64,000 bases of DNA from NCBI GenBank assembly GCA_963277665.1, contig OY728119.1, positions 312,128,206 to 312,192,205 on the forward strand. The letters run 5' to 3'. The DNA is from Viscum album. Taxonomy: Eukaryota > Streptophyta > Magnoliopsida > Santalales > Viscaceae. Shown in pieces: positions 58,441-64,000 of the stretch. Both the position numbers and the translations under genes were made by a program. The number at the start of each line of letters is the position of its first letter. Positions within the stretch are counted from its first letter, which is position 1. The notes beneath the pieces are model-generated. The model had not been told where the DNA came from. It did not search any database and was given only the letters and a program-made list of their open reading frames with translations.

Positions 58441-59760
58441 GTAAATGAATACCTGAATTTTTTTCCTGATGATTTGACTAGTTTTATTCCTAATCGAGAG
58501 ATTGAGTTTACTATTAACTTAGTTCCTAATGCTAATCCAATTTCTAAACCCACTTATTGAATGAAACAAATAGAACTTCTAGAATTAAAAAGGAAGTTTC
58601 AGGAATTATTAGATAAATGCTTCATTCAACCTAGCACTTCACCATGGGGTGCTCCTATCTTGTTTGGTAAGAAAAAAGATGGTTCAATGAGACTTTTCAT
58701 CGATTATAGATCTTTGAATAACATTACTATTAAAAAAAAGTATCCTTTGCCTCATATCGATGATTTTTTTGACCATATCTAGGGATTACAATATTTTTTA
58801 AAGGTTGAACTAAGGTTAGGGTACCATTAGTTGAAAGTAAAGGATGAATACATCCCAAAGACTACGTTCCATACTAGATATGGTCATTATGAATTTGTAG
58901 TTATGAATTTTGGGTTAACTAATGAACCTGCTGTATTTATGGATCTTATGAATAAAATATTTCATGAGTTCTTGGATAAGTTTGTGGTTGTGTTTATTTA
59001 TGACATTATGATATATTCAAGTAGTAAAGAGGAGCATGGAAAACATCAAAGGTTTGTTTTTCAAACCTTAAAAGAAAATAAACTGTATGAAAAATTCAGC
59101 AAGTGTGATTTTTGGTTGCAACATATTTCTTTTCTTGGGAACATTTTAAATAAGGATGTAATAATAATTGATCCTTCCAAAACAAAAGTGGTTGATAAAT
59201 GAACAAGACCTAAAAATGTTATAGATATTCGTAGTTTTCTTGGATTAATAGTTTATTACCTACAGTTTGTTAAAAACATTGCACAGTTATCTAGCCCACT
59301 AACTAAGTTAACACGAAAAGGGGTTAAATTTGTTTGGATAGAAGAATGTGGTGTTTTTTTCAATAACTAAAGAAGAGATTGGAGAATGCTCTAGTTTTGG
59401 CCTTGCCTTCCTGAAATGGTGAGTTTTTCATCTACAGTGATGCTTAATTGATGGGACTTGGTTGTGTTATGATGAAAAATGATCAGGTAATTGATTATTC
59501 TTCAATACAACTAAAACCTCATGGGTTAAATTATCCCACACATGATTTGGAATTAGAAGTTGTGTTTTTTGTTTTGAAAATTTGGAGGCATCATTTATAC
59601 GGATCCAAATGTAAAATATATACTGACCATAAAAGTCTGAAATATATATTCACATATAAGAAATTAAACATGAGGTAGAGAAGATGGATTAAACTGATAA
59701 AGGATTATGATTGCACGATCAATTACCATCTTGAAAGAAAAACAAAGTGGCAGATTCCTT
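58441..59760 (+). pseudogene. Element A reverse transcriptase and RNase H, broken
   Basis: RT reads [40 protein letters not shown], a stop, LKVKDEYIPKTTFHTRYGHY and FVVVFIYDIMIYS. The catalytic pair is Tyr-Asp in place of Asp-Asp (58999-59004). RNase H is readable in pieces: YSDA-like near 59425, [18 protein letters not shown] and [20 protein letters not shown] (59448-59678), ending at a stop in KLNMR. Stops and frameshifts are scattered through it. Confidence 0.9.
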
Positions 59761-61335
59761 GAGTCATAAACATCATGAATCATTAACCATGTTACGTTTG
59801 GAATATGATCCCTTGATTAATGATTTGATGAATTTTGGATTAAAAGTTGTCAGTGTAGGGAATACATCTGTTTTGTTTCAGGTTTCAGTGCAGTCTTCGT
59901 TATCAGATAGAATTAAGCAATTGTAGAAGGAAGACCATGAGCTACAAAAAAGGTAGAATTGGTTAAAATGAGTAAATTTATAGAATTTAACCATGATAAA
60001 GATTGTGTTTTATGATTTGAAAAATGGTTGTGTGTGCCTTGTGATTCCTAGTTAAAGAAAGATTTTTTGTGTGAAGCTCATAGTTATCCATTTTTAGTCC
60101 ATCCTTGAAGTACTAAGATGTACAGAGACCTTCAAGAGTATTACTGGTGGGATGGAATAAAAAGGGATATTGTAGAATTTACTATGAAATGTTTGACATT
60201 TCAACAGGTTAAAGCAGAGCAACAGTTACCAAAGGGGATGCTTTAGCCTTTTCCAGTGCCAGAGTGGAAATGGGAGAATATATCTATGAACATCATGGTG
60301 GGAGTACCTAATAATTCTCGAGGTAACAATACGATTTAGGTTATTGTTGACCGGCTGACAAAATCTATACATTTATTTTCTATTTGATATACAATGTCGT
60401 TGGATCAGATTTCTTGACTATACCTCAAATAGATTGTCAGGTTACATGGATTTTCTCTTTCTATTGTATCTGATCAGGATCTCAGGTTCACTTATAACTT
60501 TTGGAAGGGGATTCAAAAGTCGTTGGGCATAGAATTAAATTCTAGTACAGCTTTTCATCCTCAATCAGATAGGCAGTCATAATGAACGATTCAGACTTTG
60601 AGGATATGCTTCTAACTTGTTCAATGGACTACCAGAGAAGTTGAGATCAAAATCTTTCTTTAGTTGAGTTTTCTTATAATAACAGTTTTTATTCCAGTAT
60701 ATATATGGAACCTTTTGAGGCATTGCATAGAAAGCGGTGTCAAACTCCAGCTTTTTGGGATGATGTTAGGGAAAGGAAGTTGATGGGACCCGAATTAGTA
60801 GAGGAAGTGGCTGAGAAAGTGAAGATGATCTAGCAGCACATGAGAATAGCTTAGAGAAGGTGGAAAAGTTATGCAGATAGTAGAAGGAAAGACTTCTCTT
60901 TCGAGGTAGATGACCTTGTTTTCCTTAAAATATCTCCTTGGAAAATTGTGATGTGTTTTGTTAAGAAAGGAAAGCTAAGTCCACGATTCATCGATCCTTT
61001 TGAAATCCTGGAGAAAGTTGGACCAGTTTCATACCAAGTAGCTTTGCCTTTGAGTTTATCTCGGGTACATAATTTTTTTCATGTTTAGATGTTGAGGAAG
61101 TATGTGCCAGATTTATCTCATGTCTTGAGCCTAGAAGTAGTTCAGCTAGAAGAGAACCTTTCTTATGAACAGAAACCAGTTCAAATTCTTGATCTAAGGA
61201 AATAGGTATTGTGGAATAAGGTAATCCACTAGGTAAAGGTTTTTTGGAGAAACCACATGGTTGAAGAAGCACCATAGGAATATGAAAATTCTATGAGGGA
61301 AAGGTACCCTCACTTGTTTAATGAGTAAATAAAAT
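59761..61335 (+). pseudogene. Element A integrase and chromodomain, heavily broken
   Basis: Recognisable pieces: MYRDLQEYYWWDGIKRDI and CLTFQQVKAEQQLP (second Cys of the zinc pair lost), VPEWKWENISMNIMVGVP with Asn where the first catalytic Asp is expected, VIVDRLTKSIHLF, VSDQDLRF, and an AFHPQSDRQS block whose Glu codon is a stop. The C-terminal part reads LSPRFIDPFEILEKVGPVSYQVALP and a chromodomain remnant VKVFWRNHMVEEAP followed by a stop and RYPHLFNE. Confidence 0.85.
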
Positions 61336-61368
61336 TTTGAGGATGCAATTTCTAGAAGCTAGGGATAA

Positions 61369-64000
61369 TGTAACACCCCATGGTTTTAAAAAAATAAATG
61401 AAATTCATGAAACTTTATTTTAAGTAGATATTTATAACTATAATTTAAACATAATTTTACTACTTCTATGTTTTGAATTTGAAAAAATGGTCATCTACAA
61501 TTGTGTTCAGTAAGTTATTTGAAGTCTGATGGAACCAACTTGTTTTTTGGTGATTAGTAACATACCCTTATAAATAGTAATATGAATAGTAATATGACCC
61601 TAATGAATAGTAAATTGTATTATTATTTTATTTTATTAAGTATTTAAGACAACTAAATCTTGGTTAATTTTTCAATGTGATATAAAAGCAGTTATAGAAT
61701 TAAAATTGTTAATTTTTGAATTAAGTATGATTTTTATTTAAAAATTAAATTAATAATATTTAGAAAATTATTTTCAAAAAATGGAGTTCATTTTGAATTT
61801 TACACATCAAAAAATGGTTAAGGTGAATTTTTGGAATTTTCTAAAATTCTTGAATTTTTTATGAATAGTGAAATACAGTAAAATACCGTATATTCAAATT
61901 ATCAGTTAAATACACTATTTATGACATCATAAGTGATGTAAGACCACTTGGTTCGAACTCAAATGCCATTATTAATATTTGAGGTCACATGAATTAAGAA
62001 TATTCATAGTCTTGAGCAAAAATATTATAATAATGATTCAAATAATGTAAAATACGTCCTCTCCTCCACTATAAATACCACCCTCATTCCCATATTCCTC
62101 CCAAAACTCTCAAGCCTTGAGACTTACCTAATTTATTCCCAATACTCCTCCCAAGACTCTTCCCCACATTCTAGAGCTGCTGGTATCACCAAAATTCCAA
62201 AACCAAAGGCCTTAAGAAGGATCTCAAGGAGAAGAGATCAAGAGGTAAACATCCTCTTTTGTTTTATTTCTTTTCTTTCATTTTATGTTATTATTTTTAA
62301 TTTCCTTTGTATTATGTTGGGACATGTCATTCCATATCCCTATTACTATAAATATTATGTAATAATGATGATAGATCCCTATTCTCTCATCAAAATATTT
62401 TATGAAATTTTAAGCGGCGCCATTAGGCTGCCAAATTTTCGTAAGGGATTTCTCAAATTTTCTTTTATTTCGAGATTCCATTATTTTATTTTTCTTTCTT
62501 AACATAACCTTATCCAAGAGGCATGAATAATAAAGTATAATACATATCCTATATTTCATCATGTTTATGGAATACTCACCATTACATTTCATCTCCTCTT
62601 CCACTTATTCAATAAATTAAAACACCGTCCATGATGTGTCGATTTACGGACATCGTGGACGATGTGATTTCAATTTCTTTTACCTATTTAAAGGATGGTC
62701 ATGAAAACATTTTTATGATTAAACCATATTATAATTTATTTATTTTATCTTATATAAGGTTCTGTAATCTTTTTGTACAAATGTGATTAATTTATTTTAC
62801 AAAATGAGTTCATTACGATCGAAGAATCGCCAAAATGACCTAAACAAATATCAATAATGTTTTAACTTATGAATCATAATAATTTAAGAATTAAAAATGA
62901 TAAATGGTATAATTTATGGTTCTATAAATATATAAATACCATTCCATTCCAATTTTGGATTTTCTCTTCCAATCGACAAGAATATCCATCATGAACCGAT
63001 CATGGAAATCATGTAAAGATCGCACCCGACACAATGTAAATAACAAAATATTACTAATAAATGTGTCGAATGATGTTGTAAAATGATCATATAAGGTGTT
63101 ATAAACATTAATATGTTTCATTAATATATTAATAACACTCTTTTAACCATTATACAGTAGGTTTAAACACTTTTTAAGTAAGAAGAACCCAAGGTAAGAG
63201 AATTCTTAACCCAATTTCCATTCTTTGGGTTAACCTTATTCTTTATTCATTATGTGGTATTAAGATTATTGGTGTGATGATTTTTTTGTTTATATTATGT
63301 TTCAATATGTTTATTTACAGTGTATACACATATCTATTTCATTTTATTAATTCTCACTCCAATTATATTTTAAGGGACTTTCTTTTTAAAATATTTTTAA
63401 AACTCTCTTTAATAAATTTCAAAAGGATTGTTTTTTATATGTATATGGCATGAGTGGTTTACAAGATAATTAATTACCATGATATGTTCCTTGGAAATTA
63501 TTTATGTTGGTTTGAACCCATTATAGCTCAAGATATGTTGGGTTGATCCCATTATATCTCAAGATATGACGGGTGAGATCCATTATAGCTCTTCAATGCA
63601 TTGGGTATTCTGGAGATGGAAGTTGACCAAAAGGTTATTCCATGTGTAAGGGTGAATATAAGAGTGATATGGTAAATATTTACCAATTCAAATACATGAT
63701 GTTTCTATGAATATGAGTTTTTATGATTATGGTTTTTATTGGTTTTTATGTTATCACTTGACTAACGCTTTCTTTCTTTATATCCCTTACTGAGTTTTAT
63801 ACTCATCCCAAGTTTTTAAAATGTTTTTCACAAGATATAAGGATGGGTAAGAGAAAAAAGGGAGTCATGATGTTTGATATATAGTTTTGTTAAATAAATC
63901 ATGTTTTAAGTATTAATATTACATATTTTAAAAAAATGGATACTATTTTAGTAGTATCCTCATGTATGAATGTGGTGTGCCATGTATGTAAGATATCCTA
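61369..64000 (+). repeat. Element A 3' LTR (runs off right edge)
   Basis: Begins TGTAACACCCC and matches 20165-22257 then 56088-56609. About 100 bases of the LTR lie beyond the window. It keeps the TATA box (62070-62077) and the empty B insertion site ACCATGATATGTTC near 63478. Confidence 0.93.
62070..62077 (+). promoter_or_regulatory. TATA box of element A 3' LTR
   Basis: TATAAATA in the same context as 20849-20856. If active it would drive transcription out of the element into DNA to the right of the window. Confidence 0.65.

Larger units (their letters stand above)
20165..64000 (+). mobile_element. Element A: AT-rich Ty3/gypsy chromovirus (Del/Tekay type), host of the nest
   Basis: The 5' LTR begins TGTAACACACC at 20165 and is split by element B; it resumes at 56088 and ends at 56706. 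The internal region (gag, protease, RT, RNase H, integrase, chromodomain) runs 56709-61330 and the 3' LTR starts TGTAACACCCC at 61369 and leaves the window about 100 bases before its end. Removing B gives an LTR of about 2.7 kb. By hand count the first 195 LTR bases differ at about 26 positions. CCACC before 20165 may be the left half of a target duplication. Confidence 0.92.

Noticed and set aside
1..64000. Search for host protein genes, tRNA, rRNA, CRISPR or bacterial-type operons
   Set aside because: Nothing beyond transposable-element coding remnants could be supported; direct repeats found are tandem or dispersed element repeats, not spacer arrays.

Overview
This window is plant nuclear DNA made almost entirely of transposable elements. 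The plant assignment rests on Ty3/gypsy chromoviruses of the Del/Tekay type, an Athila-type gypsy element, a Ty1/copia element with an initiator-Met primer site, a CACTA (En/Spm) transposon with TNP2 and TNPA-like genes, a MULE transposase, and a degenerate TTTAGGG-type telomere-like tract. No host gene, tRNA, rRNA or CRISPR was recognised. Species cannot be named from the sequence. All coding regions are decayed by stops and frameshifts, so they are given as pseudogenes.

Left part (1-20.2 kb). A minus-strand Athila-like element (its pol runs off the left edge; 5' LTR 3419-5147) appears to sit inside the 5' LTR of a plus-strand Ty1/copia element (5148-14035; 3' LTR 12054-14035). To its right lies a MULE neighbourhood: a duplicated N-terminal MULE fragment (about 14.1-14.3 kb), a telomere-like tract, a minus-strand MULE transposase with DDE and SWIM domains (14.8-17.4 kb), a 479-bp palindromic MITE with a partial second copy, and a plus-strand fragment of a plant En/Spm-type transposase_24 gene.

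Right part (20.2-64 kb) is a four-element nest with readable target-site duplications. Element A (AT-rich chromovirus, plus strand, 5' LTR from 20165, 3' LTR from 61369 running off the right edge) has element B (chromovirus, plus strand, 22258-56082, TSD ATGAT) in its 5' LTR. B's own 5' LTR was hit twice: by element C (GC-rich chromovirus, minus strand, 22452-33807, TSD GAGTA) and by element D (CACTA, 34982-47288, TSD TAC). Rough hand counts of LTR mismatches over short stretches (A about 13 %, B about 10 %, C about 6 %) fall in the order the nesting requires.

The most unusual signals are a CpG-rich dyad motif (ACACGCCGTGT and variants) scattered through the leaders of both the copia element and gypsy element B and through B's LTR; insertion of C at the arm of a perfect 19-bp copy of that palindrome; a G-rich minisatellite and palindromic subterminal repeats in the CACTA element; and the palindromic MITE.
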